64,000 bases of DNA. Origin: Streptomyces katrae (GTDB taxonomy: Bacteria; Actinomycetota; Actinomycetes; Streptomycetales; Streptomycetaceae). The translations under genes and the position numbers were made by a program. Within the stretch, counting starts at the first letter, position 1; every line of letters starts with the position of its first letter. The notes under the pieces are model-generated. The model had not been told where the DNA came from. It did no database searches and worked only from the letters and a program-made list of their open reading frames with translations. The stretch spans positions 20,026-84,025 of the forward strand of contig NZ_JNZY01000030.1 of assembly GCF_000717655.1 (NCBI RefSeq), given 5' to 3'. Shown here piece after piece: positions 63,963-64,000 of the stretch.

Positions 63963-64000
63963 CTGTCTCTTATACACATCTCCGAGCCCACGAGACTAGG
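63963..64000 (+). other. Illumina Nextera adapter read-through (not genomic)
   Basis: Bases 63963-63981 match the Tn5 mosaic-end complement (CTGTCTCTTATACACATCT), and 63982-63996 (CCGAGCCCACGAGAC) match the i7-side Nextera adapter. The final TAGG agrees with the first bases of index N706 as I recall it. The contig therefore ends in untrimmed library adapter. Confidence 0.97.

Overview
The window is a high-GC actinobacterial chromosome segment, almost certainly from a Streptomyces. Codons overwhelmingly end in G or C, GTG starts and GTGA/ATGA stop-start overlaps are common, and the gene order matches the core Streptomyces stretch from mutY and sigE-cseABC through clpC, lsr2, panC-nadBC-coaX, nuoD2, mprF, the fol genes, ftsH, hpt, tilS and ppa to tipA (synteny recalled from S. 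coelicolor, not computed). No phage, integrase, IS element, rRNA or tRNA gene was seen. The last 38 bases (63963-64000) are not genomic: they match Illumina Nextera adapter read-through.

Layout. 1-5.8 kb: mutY, then the cell-envelope stress operon sigE-cseA-cseB-cseC, then a LamG-domain membrane protein. 5.8-9.3 kb: a secreted M23 peptidase behind a strongly structured leader, and the AAA+ unfoldase ClpC with a ClgR-like operator. 9.7-14.4 kb: a primase-fragment-like protein, Lsr2, an ArgA-type acetyltransferase, an orphan BlaI regulator, a 57-aa membrane protein too short for most gene callers, a DUF397 protein and a threonine aldolase-like enzyme. 14.5-20 kb: one tightly coupled operon joining pantothenate/CoA and NAD synthesis (DUF2520-panC-nadB-nadC-coaX). 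20-25 kb: GntR and DUF5937/ArsR regulators, an M28 aminopeptidase and a MidA-like methyltransferase. 25-31 kb: a NarL-type two-component pair, two PH-domain membrane proteins, a stand-alone NuoD paralogue and an arylamine N-acetyltransferase. 31-37 kb: small proteins, a coiled-coil membrane protein and a divergent glycine betaine/choline ABC importer. 36.7-40 kb: a membrane-anchored esterase-fold protein divergent from mprF. 40-51 kb: folP-NTF2-folB-folK-DUF3180, then on the other strand folE, ftsH, hpt, tilS, a zinc metalloprotease and a D,D-carboxypeptidase, followed by ppa. 51-60 kb: a ThrE exporter, a secreted protein built of a proline-rich repeat, a DedA protein, tipA, a DinB protein, PBP2 and an aldehyde dehydrogenase. 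60-64 kb: a WhiJ-like triad (XRE/DUF5753 regulator, RsbW-like ATPase, DUF397 protein), a possible micro-ORF and a DUF2786 protein.

The recurring theme is envelope homeostasis: SigE/Cse, M23 peptidase, carboxypeptidase, PBP2, MprF, FtsH and DedA. The second theme is vitamin and cofactor supply: CoA, NAD and folate.

The observations most worth following are: a near-identical 27-bp element sitting at the -35 position of two genes of the WhiJ-like triad; a hairpin lying exactly between the Shine-Dalgarno and the start codon of ftsH; a secreted protein whose last 154 residues are an almost pure Pro/Leu/Lys/Ile/Val repeat; an orphan NuoD whose quinone-site tyrosine position is tryptophan; a solitary type I-E-like CRISPR repeat upstream of clpC; and the structured leader of the M23 peptidase gene.
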